Below are positions 49,233-58,575 of a DNA stretch of 64,000 nucleotides, one piece after another. Made by a program: the position numbers and the translations under genes. Below the pieces are notes generated by a model. That model ran no database searches, was not told the DNA's origin, and saw only the letters and a list, made by a program, of their open reading frames with translations. Origin of the DNA: Gonocerus acuteangulatus (Eukaryota > Arthropoda > Insecta > Hemiptera > Coreidae); assembly GCA_946811695.1 (NCBI GenBank), contig OX328124.1, positions 99,501,717 through 99,565,716 of the forward strand, given 5' to 3'. Numbering within the stretch: the first letter of the stretch is position 1; each line of letters starts with the position of its first letter.

Positions 49233-49441
49233 GGAGACCCGGTAGCCGTGAGGGTTAAGGCGTGAGCTCTTAACACTTCGTGCCAAAGGTCGTGGGTTCG
49301 ATTCCCACTAGGGGCGGTGGCTTTTCTTTCGAAAAAAGAAAAGGCTTCACCCCTATCCTGGCTATAAAAGGGTGGTAACCTATAGATAACCCGTCCTAAA
49401 ATTCGTAGTTAATAATAAATGGACGTTAAAATTTAAATAAA
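49233..49441 (+). mobile_element. SINE-B inserted in the R2-like element
   Basis: Flanked by the perfect 12-bp TSD TAAATCAAGTTT (49221-49232 and 49442-49453). The head GTAGCCGTGAGGGTTAAGGCG (A box) and GTCGTGGGTTCGATTCCCAC (B box) are tRNA-like. The body has GGCTTTTCTTTCGAAAAAAG and GGTGGTAACCTATAGATAACCCG, and the tail GGACGTTAAAATTTAAATAAATAA. It opens the reverse-transcriptase frame in the middle, so it landed after, or while, the host element was dying. Confidence 0.95.
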
Positions 49442-50157
49442 TAAATCAAGTTTAATTATATTCGGATTAGGTGAATTCTTCAGGTATTCCTCCCTTATCT
49501 TCGTGTTTCTATGTCCGAATGTTTTGCTAAAATGTTGCTCAATTTCATTCATTTTCAGAGGGCATTGTTTTGGATCATCTGCGATCATTACATCCATTAC
49601 CACTCTCTTTCGCCGATTATAATAATTGTATTGGGCCACTTCATATTTGTATTGTTCCTGACGTCGGCTTCTAGCAGCTTTATTTGCTCTTTGTGGATTG
49701 GAGGTGGTTCGTGTCCCTTTATCAGGCTTGTGAGTAGCATTTTCCTTCCTCTTTTTGTAGAACTTTACAGCAGGGTGAATAGGTCCAGGCATCTCTGAAT
49801 TAGCATCTCTAAGAAACTTGAGAAAGCCCGATATTGCATCATCGAAATCCTTATTATTCGCATCAGTTTGTTCATTTAGCTGCTGAAATGTTCTAGTCCA
49901 CTTTTCAATTTGGCTCTTTATATTGGAATCGATGCTCGGTTCATTTCTATTTCCAAACATGGCTTTTAATGTCCAGCTGTTAGCCTCTATAGGATGGGTT
50001 TTGGCAATATGCAACTTAACCGCTTTTTCATTTTTACAAGTAATTTTACATATGGGGCATAATTTTTTACTAATTAGCTGTTCCGATAATTGGTTTTCAC
50101 CTTTCTCGTTTATGTTGTCTTCAGTATCTGATTTATTGTTGACTCTATGATTAGAGA

Positions 50158-50376
50158 GAGGATTCCGAAGCAGGATATTCTCTATAGAAACTAATTTCCC
50201 CAATAGATCCCCTAAATCATCATCCCATTCCACACTTACTTGGATATTGCCTCTTCTTGATCCGAGTCATCAATGATTACTGAAACGACGGTAGCTTCTT
50301 GTAGAGTGCCGTTACTACGCTTCACCCAAACAGACTGTCCTACATTAACAGTATTCCTACTGTCATTTTCCTTCAT
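50158..50376 (-). other. Kinesin-13 N-terminal-like module at the start of the R2-like ORF
   Basis: From ATG at 50376 the frame reads NVGQSVWVKRSNGTLQEATV, then VSVIIDDSDQEE, and, after a 1-base frameshift, GNIQVSVEWDDDLGD and GKLVSIENILLRNPL. The order GxxVxxKRSxGxxxxAxVxS...VEW...GK...I..LNP is that of the N-terminal domain of kinesin-13 motors (KIF2A, Klp10A). It directly precedes the zinc finger of the retrotransposon. I infer a captured host exon or a convergent Tudor-like fold; no motor domain is nearby. Confidence 0.55.
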
Positions 50377-50937
50377 TATTTAATAATGGTTCATAATTGC
50401 CAACGTTGGTTGCATTTAACAGTATACAATAATGCATAAATAACCTTTACTCTCCTAACACTGTTTGTGGACATGTCTACTCACTCCAAGACGTAGCAGG
50501 TAATTCTCAAATATCGATGCAATGATCTTAAAGCTCTTGTGACCTCCGTTGTACAAATGTTAAGGTTGCTATATTAATTAAAGTTTTATCAAATAGAATT
50601 TAGGTTATTTATACATTAATAAATCAATGTAATTCTCCGGCCAGCTTGACTATACGTTCACTGTCTTTATCGGCAATGTAGACAACACTGTAGATATCAG
50701 CTCCTACTTGGTGAAAACAATAACAAAAGTTGTCTATTTGTTATATTTTGCAACCTAATTCTGTTCTTTCATCTGATCGTGCTGGTAGGTCAATTTAAAA
50801 GTTGATTTTACATTTTACCTTATACCAAGCGATCTGGAGGCAGAGTATGGTCGGACTTTCAGAGCTAATTTTTTTTCGTCAATAGCTTGCCTCTGTTCTA
50901 TATCAAGATATAAAATAATAAGTATTAATGGCATTAT
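50377..50937. other. No gene seen; possible R2-like 5' leader
   Basis: No coding signal. Part may be the 5' UTR of the R2-like element, whose 5' boundary I cannot fix. Confidence 0.4.
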
Positions 50938-51069
50938 TATGGTGCGTCAAAGTGTTAGACACAGTTGTTATTTTCAATCCTTCGATTTTTTTAATGGTCG
51001 ATGAGGCACTTTTAGACCTCACACTTTGAAAGCATTAAGGTTTGTCATATGCTGTTAAAAACAAGTGTT

Positions 51070-51160
51070 TGTCTCAAGACGAGCACCGTTTAATTTCTTC
51101 GCTACACAAGAACAAGATGAGTTGTAAGGAGATCAAACGTCAAATAAAACTATGTTTTTT
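51070..51160 (+). pseudogene. Tc1-like transposase, N-terminal DNA-binding fragment
   Basis: One frame reads SQDEHRLISSLHKNKMSCKE then IKRQIKL, matching the first helix-turn-helix of Tc1-type transposases (xxExxxIxxLxxxGxSxxxIAxxL). Frameshifts before and after. Its C-terminal continuation lies beyond the hAT insertion. Confidence 0.7.
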
Positions 51161-51289
51161 GACTGCAGCCAAGTTAATTAGTTTCGGATAAATGTACAGT
51201 ATACATTGCTCAACTGGAAGGTCACCAGCTCTATAACGGAGATACGAATGATTCTAGTAATCGCCAAAACAGTTTCAGTGGAACAGAGA

Positions 51290-51550
51290 TGGGCAGATTC
51301 GTATTCGTAAATTCGAATCCGAATTGGATTCACAGCACCTTGGCGTGTAAATCCGAATACGAATACATTCATATTTGCAAGTGTGAATCCGAATCCAAAA
51401 TTTGGATTCACACATATGAATCCGAATCCGAATCTATTCGTATTCACACATATGAATCCGAATCCGAATCTATTCGTATTCACACATATGAATCCGAATC
51501 CATTCGGATTCACATCTATGAATACGAATCCATTTGGATTCACACTTTGA
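51290..51550. repeat. GAATCCGAAT short-word array, left arm
   Basis: Irregular tandem array of (T)GAATCCGAAT(C) and its relatives GAATACGAAT and GAATCCATTCGGATTC. It yields open frames on both strands (repeating ESESI/NPNGF) that are artefacts of the repeat. Confidence 0.9.
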
Positions 51551-51782
51551 TTTACTGAAAAATTCAATTCAAAAGGCCAATATAAATAAATAAATGCCTG
51601 TCAGTACCTCACTATAGGTCGAGTTTTGAGTTTTAGCGAATTTTCGTATGCATATTTATTAGCCTCAGACTAAGTGTTTGACCCAAAAATTAATATGAAA
51701 ACTTTCCTACTATTTAGAGCCCCAAGTCGTACATTCTGCCGAGAAATGTAGCCACCATGAAACGGGATAGTTCTCCCTCTCC

Positions 51783-51828
51783 TCCATAGCCCTGAAGAAG
51801 GCTTACATGTCAAGCCGAAACTTTGGCA
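51783..51828 (+). ncRNA. Hammerhead-like motif in hAT left arm
   Basis: CTGAAGA (51792-51798), an extra A, then GGCTT/AAGCC as stem II with a 7-base loop, and GAAA (51817-51820) match a hammerhead core. Stem I is only GCC/GGC and the stem III/cleavage site (ACTTT) is poor. Probably a decayed relative of the motifs at 63613-63746. Confidence 0.3.
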
Positions 51829-52084
51829 TAAATAAACTCAATTTAATTGTGAAATGTAGTTTTTATTGAATATGAAGACGGAATTGTCATTTCTTAAGAT
51901 TCTCACGTACACAAAAGTGTCAAAACCACACAGCAACATCACATGAATAAGAGTGAGGATTTAAACGGTAATATTTATATGTTTTTGTAATTCGGCGAAC
52001 GCTAAATGTTTGGAAGTTGAATTTAATTATAGGGGTTTTTTGGTCTTTTAATTTAATATGGAGTCTTTTGTAGGGTCTAAATCA

Positions 52085-52175
52085 TAGTTAGCGAGCGCTA
52101 ATCGCTAATTTATTCATGAAATGTTTAAATGTTGTGATAGCTAATAGCTTTAGCTATAGTTACAACATTTTGTCA
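52085..52175 (+). repeat. Half-copy related to the palindromic hAT MITE
   Basis: TTAGCGAGCGCTAATCGCTAATTTATTCATGAAATG followed by GATAGCTAATAGCTTTAGCTATAGTTACAAC resembles one arm of the MITE at 31951-32319 (GCGCTAACCGCTAATCTATTTATGAAATA...GCTAATAGCTTAAGCTGTAGTTACAAC). It lies in the spacer of the foldback hAT element. Confidence 0.65.
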
Positions 52176-52828
52176 TCTCAACGTTCACTTCCGGTCTGCT
52201 CTGAGCCCGGGGGCATGCACCGCATATAACTTTAGGTAAAACTGAACTTTAGCGTCCTCCAAACCGATTTCTTTCAAATTTTGTACAATAACGTATTTTG
52301 ATGCACTAAACACGAATCCGCTGAAAAAAAAAAGTTCGCATTCAACTAGGAAAGGAGTTATTAAGCACTAAAGTTCACTGTTATGAGGGTTATGAGAGCT
52401 AATGTAAACAACTAAATTTGTCAACATGCGCATGCGCACTTATGGAAAAGTTCGTAATAAAGAAGTTTAATTGAAATTTACCATAAATTATTTAAATTCA
52501 ACAGCAGTTATTTATTCAGAACCATTTTTTTAAAATAATGAAACACTCTTCACATTTATTGTTTCGTTCATGAAAAGTATTATATAACAGAAATCCCTAA
52601 ATAATTAGCTAATGCCTTTATAATTATTAGTTCGTTCTAATTCGCGCCTGCAGAACTTTAATTTTCAACTCTTATTTTATAAAAAGAATAGCAATAAAGT
52701 TGCACGAATTTATTATTCTCTTCAAGCGTGATCATAAATATGAAGTGTACGTGAGAATCTTAAGAAATGATAATTCCGTCTTCATATTCAATAAAAACTA
52801 CATTTCATAGTTAAATTGAGTTTATTTA

Positions 52829-52870
52829 TGCCAAAGTTTCGGCTTGACATGTAAGCCTTCTTCAGGGCTA
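52829..52870 (-). ncRNA. Hammerhead-like motif in hAT right arm
   Basis: Inverted copy of the motif at 51783-51828, with the same CTGAAGA, GGCTT/AAGCC and GAAA elements and the same weak stem I. Confidence 0.3.
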
Positions 52871-53099
52871 TGGAGGAGAGGGAGAACTATCCCGTTTCAT
52901 GGTGGCTACATTTCTCGGCAGAATGTACGACTTGGGGCTCTAAATAGTAGGAAAGTTTTCATAATAATTTTTGGGTCAAACACTTAGTCTGAGGCTAATA
53001 AATATACATACGAAAATTCGCTAAAACTCAAAACTCGACCTATAGTGAGGTACTGACAGGCATTTATTTATTTATATTGGCCTTTTGAATTGAATTTTT

Positions 53100-53420
53100 C
53101 AGTGAATCCAAGTGTGAATCCAAATGGATTCGTATTCATAGATGTGAATCCGAATGGATTCGTATTCATAGATGTGAATCCGAATGGATTTGTATTCATA
53201 GATGTGAATCCGAATGGATTCGGATTCATATGTGTGAATACGAATAGATTCGGATTCGGAATCATATGTGTGAATCCAAATTTCGGATTCGGATTCACAC
53301 TTGCAAATATGAATCCATTCGGATTCACACTTTTGAATACGAATGTATTCGTATTCGGATTTACACGTCAAGGTGCTGTGAATCAAATTCGGATTCGGAT
53401 TTACGAATACGAATCTGCCC
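53100..53420. repeat. GAATCCGAAT short-word array, right arm
   Basis: Inverted counterpart of 51290-51550 but with a different number of units: GTATTCATAGATGTGAATCCGAATGGATT occurs three times here. The arms have therefore changed copy number independently since they formed. Confidence 0.9.
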
Positions 53421-53474
53421 ATCTCTGCAGTGGAAGCCGGTCACTCACAAAACACAGAAAGAAAAATAAATAAA

Positions 53475-54066
53475 GCGGAAACCTTTTATAAATTCTCGTC
53501 ATAAAATGGCTCGAATGGACTTAGCAGAAACCGTTATGCGATGGACTGATAAATGCAAGAAAGTTATTTTATTCCGAAGATGAAACATTTAATTTCACTG
53601 GACCTGATGGTTCTTACTTTTTATTTTCGTGATTTAAGAAAAAAAGAACTTATATTATCTCAGCGGCGGCGGGGGGGGGGGGGGGGGGGGGGGTTATAGT
53701 TTGGAGACAAATATTGGGTACTAGGGGAAGGGTAACTTGGTGTTTATTTCTAAGAGAGTAAGCTCACAATAGTATCGAAACTTATTAGAACAAGAAAAAA
53801 ATACTTTTAATAACATGACAGTAGGTTTATCTGTCTTACAGAAAGGCATCGTTCCAAACCATTCGGGGAGAATTATTAAGGAAAGGTTTATAGAAAATAA
53901 TATAGACAGACTAGATTGGCCTGCTATTTCTCCAGACATTAATATTATTAGAAATGTCTGGGGAATTCTTTCAATAGGAGTATACAGCGAGTCAAGGCAA
54001 TATTCAACAATCGAAGATATGAAAAGTGCTTCTTGGGTAGGTGCTTCAGTGGGTCCGACATATTGA
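53475..54066 (+). pseudogene. Tc1-like transposase, C-terminal catalytic fragment
   Basis: Around 53580 a frame reads DETFNFTGPDGSYFLFS before a stop, corresponding to the SDExxFxLxGPDG region of Tc1/mariner transposases. A pure G run (53671-53693) replaces the glycine-rich GGGSVMVWG stretch. From 53815 an open frame has PNHSGRIIKERFIENNIDRL, DWPAISPDINIIRNVWGIL, the third-acid region, where SPDLNPIEN is now SPDINIIRN so the final acidic residue is altered. It is clearly inactive. Confidence 0.85.
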
Positions 54067-54101
54067 CGCATCTAGAATCCATTATTAAACGTTTTTATTT
54101 T

Positions 54102-54157
<56 letters not shown>

Positions 54158-54218
54158 CAAATGAAAGGTCAGAAACAACATGGTGTATAGCGTGTCTAAC
54201 ATTTTGACACTGAGTGTA

Positions 54219-54647
54219 TGTTCTCATTGGTTTGGCATGATTTTTAACGAGATTCGTTGCAAGGAAGTAAAAATTTTAAAAGTTTTAAATTTGTTTCTCG
54301 ATATATTAAGACAAAACAATTACTGTTTCTATTCTAAGTAAAAATAACTGGCAAATTGTGGATTAAGCGAATGCGTAAACACGTACTCATTTTTTCGCAA
54401 TATAAGAAAAATTAAGGCCATTGTGGGAAAGTTAGTCATTTTGGTCCATAGCAAACCTTCATTCAGATGCTGATTAACGAACTCACCCAATCACTCGTTA
54501 TGGGAAGGCTTTATACCAAGTCTCGTTGCGAAAACGAAACAAAAACTGTGCTGCTATCGTCTTAACAGACAAACACCGATCCTTAAAAATATCAACATTT
54601 AAACAATTGTAACCGAGAATATGTCTGAGAAAGATCATTCAAGAACT
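54219..54647. other. No gene seen
   Basis: AT-rich; nothing recognised. Confidence 0.5.
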
Positions 54648-54805
54648 GTGTGGGGTTCGATTCCCACTAGGGTGATGGGTTTCCATTCAAAAAACTAAAA
54701 TGCAGCAGCCCTATCCTTAGAAAAGGGGACCTTTAGATAACCTGTCCTAAAATTCGTTGACAATAATAAGTGGACGTTAAAATTAAAAAAAAAAAAATAA
54801 ATAAA
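54648..54805 (+). mobile_element. 5'-truncated SINE-B copy
   Basis: Begins within the tRNA-like head at the B box (GGGGTTCGATTCCCACTAGGG), then CTATCCTTAGAAAAGGGGACCTTTAGATAACCTGTCC and GGACGTTAAAATT with an A-rich tail. It aligns with 49233-49441 from the B box on. Confidence 0.85.
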
Positions 54806-54999
54806 AGTTTATTACGTTTTCTAAATGTCATAAATCCATTGCTTTCCTAATATGGAAACAAATATTTGCTTCATATCAAATATATTCCACACAAAGGTGA
54901 GATCTACCGCTGATACTGCCAATGTGAAACTAGACAGAGTTCTGCCATTAAAGTTGTTCATACTTTATTTTGCACATGGGCTGATCTCGTGACGCAATT

Positions 55000-55085
55000 C
55001 AGGAGTGCCGACTAGAAAATTTCGTATTTCAAAATCCATAAATCATGAAAATAACAGTAATTCAATTTTGTGTGTCTGTTGGACA
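55000..55085 (-). repeat. Composite repeat fragment D
   Basis: GGAGTGCCGACTAGAAAATTTCGTATTTCAAAATCCATAAATCATGAAAATAACAGTAATTCAATTTTG aligns with the region of copy B near 14500-14570 (GAAGTGCCGACTAGAAAATTTCGCGTTTCAGAACC). Confidence 0.8.
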
Positions 55086-55187
55086 CAAGTTGGATCATGT
55101 ATTAGTGTTATCATGTACAGGTGTTATCTCTGTGGGGTTTATTTTGTAAGATGTAAATGTGGAGAAACTTTTACACAATACATTTCT

Positions 55188-55188
55188 A

Positions 55189-55223
<35 letters not shown>

Positions 55224-55224
55224 C

Positions 55225-55297
<73 letters not shown>
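55188..55297. repeat. (AT)n microsatellite, about 110 bp
   Basis: AT repeat with a few GT interruptions. Confidence 0.98.
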
Positions 55298-55300
<3 letters not shown>

Positions 55301-55324
55301 TCACGTGTCTGTCTGTTTTTTTCT

Positions 55325-55400
55325 TATACAAATCTACACCGTTTGACAGATTTTGACCAAACTTGGCACACAGGTAGGTCTTGATACGGGAACTCACCTA
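55325..55400 (+). repeat. Dispersed repeat ACCGTTTG...GGTAGGTCTTGATACGGG, copy 1
   Basis: TACACCGTTTGACAGATTTTGACCAAACTTGGCACACAGGTAGGTCTTGATACGGG recurs at 58465-58525 with changes. Sequences of this texture are common as ends of insect mobile elements; the family cannot be named here. Confidence 0.7.
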
Positions 55401-55929
55401 GGGTAGGTCAAAATAGTCAAATTTCAAAATTTCGTCAAAAGGTCAAATGTTTTGTTCAATACAAATTTTCTACACTGAACCATTCAGATTCTGACGGCCA
55501 TTTTGAATCAACAGCCATTTCGAATAATGTCTCCAATTTATTTGTTGATATTTTTGATAATTGAATCGATCCATGCAAAAGGAGCTTCAGTCCATAATCA
55601 GTAGTTTTGAGAAAACGAGAAAAAACTGTCTACACCCTTCATTTGTTTTATTATTGTGCTATTTTCTTTTTGTCTGAGTACCCCATACTGACACAAGTTA
55701 TACATGAAGCATTGGTTATTACTAACAAATGCATTATATTATTAAAATATAATAATAGTACTTGGACTGAAGCTCTTCTTGCATGGAACAGCCTAAGGAG
55801 TACCTCCTTGCAAAATATAAGGTTTAATATAATGTAAAACACATTGAAGGATATATTGAGTAACAGTTTATTATCAATGGTATAATGTGTAGAAAATGTT
55901 TGCATGATATAAAGTTCATACAATGAGTA

Positions 55930-56125
55930 ATGTAATGCTTAATCGTCTTGAACTTCGTCGTCTACGTTTATAGTTTTTGGCCAACCCAATATTTCATAGT
56001 ATAAATTCTTGTGCTTTTCTGAAACGTATGGCATCAACTTCTTAATGTCTTCAATTTTTTTCTGCTTGATGGGGATCTTCCCTCCTGGGTAGGCAGGATT
56101 GGGAGGGAACACTGGAGCCTGAAGA
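55930..56125 (-). pseudogene. Unidentified C-terminal frame, possibly transposon-derived
   Basis: Minus strand reads PAYPGGKIPIKQKKIEDIKK then LMPYVSEKHKNLYYEILGWP and an acidic tail before a stop. This looks like the lysine-rich, LxPYxPEKHxxFY-type end of insect transposon proteins, but I cannot name the family. It abuts the LINE on the opposite strand, so the overlap of frames beyond 56125 is a shadow. Confidence 0.35.
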
Positions 56126-56164
56126 CCTTGGCGAAAACGAGAGGTATGTGCTACAATGCCGTTA

Positions 56165-57379
56165 ATGATTTTTTTCCAACATGTGTTTCTATGGCAACAT
56201 GTGCGGATGAAGCTGCTACATTTTCTCTCCAAAATCCCGTGGGGAGCAAATCGGAAATCCCTTCTTAGAGTATATTTGGCCACTGTCTGTTCTAAGATTG
56301 ATTATGCCAGTTTCATTTATGGTTCAGCCAAGAAGCCTGTCCTCTGTCTTCTTGACGCAGTTCACTTTTCTGGAATACGTCTTGCCACGGGAGCCTTCCG
56401 TTAAACACCAACTTTATGCCTCTGTGCTGAGTCTGGTATTCCACCTCTGAGCTATCGCAGGCAGAAACTGACAGCAAAATACTGGCAAAATTTACAATTC
56501 TCCTAGACACCCGTGTTACCCATAAATTTTTAATCCCAAGTTTGTCGACAAATATGACCGTGCCTCATCTGGAAGTTTTCCTCTAGCACTCCGTATGACT
56601 TGTGAAGTACAGCTCATCTCCTCCGCACAAGTACAACAGAAAGAAGCCTCAATAAATTCCTCCCCTTGGACCTTCACACCGCCTGAACGCAACTTCCTGG
56701 CCGTAAACAAGAATTCTATGACAGACATCGAGCTGGGTTCCTATCTGCGCGAGTTCTTAGGTAGTATCGCAGAGAGGAGGGTATACTACACCGATGGTTC
56801 CAAGATAGAATCTTCAACTGCCTGCGCGGTGATCGATTCTGACATAGTTTATATGTTTAAACTCTCCCCCCCCCCCAATGCAATATCTTCACTGCTGAAC
56901 TATTTGCAATAGCCACGGCCTTGCAGCTAGCTCAGGAAGCCCCGGAGAAGGACATCATAGTATGCACCGACTCAAGAAGTGCTCTCGAAAAGGTTGAAGA
57001 CATCTTTACTGAAAACTCCCTAGTTTTAAAAATCCTTCAGTATAGCAGAGCCCTTAGAGACAGTGGAAAAGCTGTCCATCTAATGTGGATTCCTGGCCAC
57101 CGTGGGATTCCTGGCAATGAGAAAGCTGATCAAGCCGCTCGGGCTGCACACAGTTTGAGCGACATTACCAGGGTTCCTTTATCTGGCAGGGAGCTAGTAG
57201 CGCCAGCAATATACAAGATCGAAGAAGGATGGAGAAACACGTGGTTGGATTTCGGAGAACAAAAACTTAAGCAAGTCAAGCACGACTTGAGAGCCTGGTC
57301 CTCCTCAAACAGAATATCAAGAAGAGAGGAGGTTGTCCTAGCTCGGCTCAGACTTGGCCACTCCAGACTGACTCATACA
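56165..57379 (+). pseudogene. LINE 3' half with RNase H domain (Jockey/I-group)
   Basis: In order: reverse-transcriptase C-terminus (KLLHFLSKIPWGANRKSLLR, SKIDYASFIYGSA, GIRLATGAFR), a connecting region (ESGIPPLSYRRQKLTAKYWQ in another frame), then RNase H: YTDGSKIESSTACAVID, after a frameshift at a C run (about 56867-56876) TAELFAIATAL, CTDSRSALEKV and HRGIPGNEKADQAARA. All four acidic active-site positions are still visible. LRLGHSRLTHT is the last recognisable piece before a (GT)n microsatellite. Several frameshifts show it is inactive. The polymerase core is absent. Confidence 0.9.
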
Positions 57380-57382
57380 TGT

Positions 57383-57470
57383 GCGTGTATGTATGTATGT
57401 ATATATGTGGGTGTGTGTGTGTGTGTGTATGTGTGTGTGTATGAACGCATGCGTATGTGTATATACATGT
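57383..57470. repeat. (GT)n/(TATG)n microsatellite
   Basis: Replaces the sequence immediately after RLTHT in the LINE relic; TGTATGTATGTATG grades into GTGTGTGTGT. Confidence 0.95.
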
Positions 57471-58464
57471 GCTAGTTTAATTAAGAATTGGTATTACTAT
57501 AAATTTTGTTATGTACTATAGTTTTAGTATTAATATTGCTTACATTAGTATTAGTTTTAGTACAAATAGTTGTATCAGTTATGTTTAGTTTGTATTAGTT
57601 ATTTAGTTTGTATTAGTTAGTTGGATTGGAAAAAAAATTTATATATAAAAAAATACAAAAAAAATAGATATATGCGTATAAAAAAAAACATATATGTATT
57701 AAAAAAGATAACAAATAAAATTATACATAGAGGAAAAAAATAAAAAATAATAAAAATAAAAAAAATAAATAAATAAAAAAAAAATAAATAAATAAAAATA
57801 ATAAAAACTATACAAGAGGGGGGAAAAATAAATAAGTAAATATTAATATGGTTATGTAGTCTATTATTTGTATTAATAGTACTATACTGTATATTAGTAT
57901 TAGTTTTAGTACAAATAGCTCTATTAGTAAGCAACATGTTAGTAGTAAGCAATGATATTAGTAAAAAAGAAAATTGAATACATGTTATCAAAATAACAGT
58001 TCATTGTCATGCACTGTCCTAAACACAAAATTACAAACCCTTTCACGACATATACACGACTCTAACATTACACTTGAGGGCGGTGAGGACCTAGACGTTT
58101 TCTACCCTTAAGCACCCAATCCATCCATGGCAACAATGTACTGGACTAAAGTCCTCTTAACATAGAAATGAGTAGTCACCGTCAGAGACATCGAATCCAT
58201 CACTAACTCATATTTGGAAAAAAATGGACTGAACCTCTTTTTGCATGGAACGATTCAATTAGAATAACTTGAACTCATTGATGACTTTACATCATTATAT
58301 AATCAAGTAAAGCAGTTTATTTCAACTTTATATCAACAGTCACTGTCTAACTAAGGCTTACTTTGATAATAGCTATCTACTCGCAGGCTGTGGTGCTGGC
58401 CAATGATGGCTGTTTTATGAATTGCTGTGGTGCTGGCCTCTGTTGGCTTGACAGATATAAACCA
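57471..58464. other. No gene seen; A-rich low complexity
   Basis: Repeated TATTAGT phrases, then AAATAAATA low complexity (57630-57840), then AT-rich sequence. Confidence 0.5.
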
Positions 58465-58575
58465 ATTCACACCGTTTGGCCGATTTTGACGTAACCGGGT
58501 ATACAGGTAGATCTTGATACGGGGAGGGTCATAGGCAGAAAGTAGGTGCAGCATGGCACACTGGGTAACAGCTAG
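58465..58575 (+). repeat. Dispersed repeat, copy 2
   Basis: CACACCGTTTGGCCGATTTTGACG...TACAGGTAGATCTTGATACGGGGAGGGTCATAGGCAGAAAG and ending CTGGGTAACAGCTAGTA. Partner of 55325-55400; the AACAGCTAGTA end is a common boundary word in insect mobile elements. Confidence 0.7.

Larger units (their letters stand above)
47949..50376 (-). pseudogene. R2-like non-LTR retrotransposon, decayed
   Basis: Read on the minus strand: an N-terminal part with a C2H2 finger (CPICKITC...HIAKTH, at about 50060-49994), basic linker, then reverse transcriptase: TSPGPDG, RTILIYKGKG...WGPITIYSIVRR, LDVTGAFDS, GVPQGGPLSP and GVGDDQDV, where the two catalytic Asp remain but the usual F/YADD is changed. After it comes the KVKYLGC and LLKPDQKLNLINQYVFP thumb region and ATSSSMMYAPRR. 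A single-ORF layout with N-terminal finger fits R2/NeSL-type elements. The C-terminal CCHC and endonuclease are missing. Lesions: a 1-base frameshift near 50250, a SINE insertion at 49233, frameshifts near 49060 and 48360, and 3' truncation. No 28S rDNA flank is visible. Confidence 0.85.
51284..53427. mobile_element. 2.1-kb foldback hAT element with 8-bp TSD
   Basis: Begins CAGAGATGGGCAGATTCG and ends with the reverse complement. Perfect 8-bp TSD CAGTGGAA at 51276-51283 and 53428-53435. The arms (about 51284-51910 and 52747-53427) are inverted copies of each other. Each has an outer array of GAATCCGAAT-like words and an inner single-copy part containing a hammerhead-like motif. The spacer of about 0.84 kb has no transposase. 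The terminus and TSD mark it as hAT, non-autonomous. Confidence 0.95.
50938..54218 (+). mobile_element. Tc1-like transposon split by a hAT element
   Basis: The ends are imperfect inverted repeats: GTCAAAGTGTTAGACAC at about 50946 and, as reverse complement, GTCAAAATGTTAGACAC ending near 54211, each next to TA. The N-terminal transposase piece lies at 51070-51160 and the C-terminal pieces at 53475-54066. The 2,144-base foldback hAT element (51284-53427) plus one TSD sits between them; without it the Tc1 copy would be about 1.1 kb. A (TA)n tract lies at 54108-54153. Confidence 0.85.

Noticed and set aside
47949..50376. R2 insertion in 28S rDNA
   Set aside because: No rRNA sequence flanks the element, so site-specific rDNA insertion is not supported here.
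51178..51567. Open frames repeating NPNGF / ESESI on both strands
   Set aside because: They are produced by the GAATCCGAAT array in the hAT arms, open in several frames at once.
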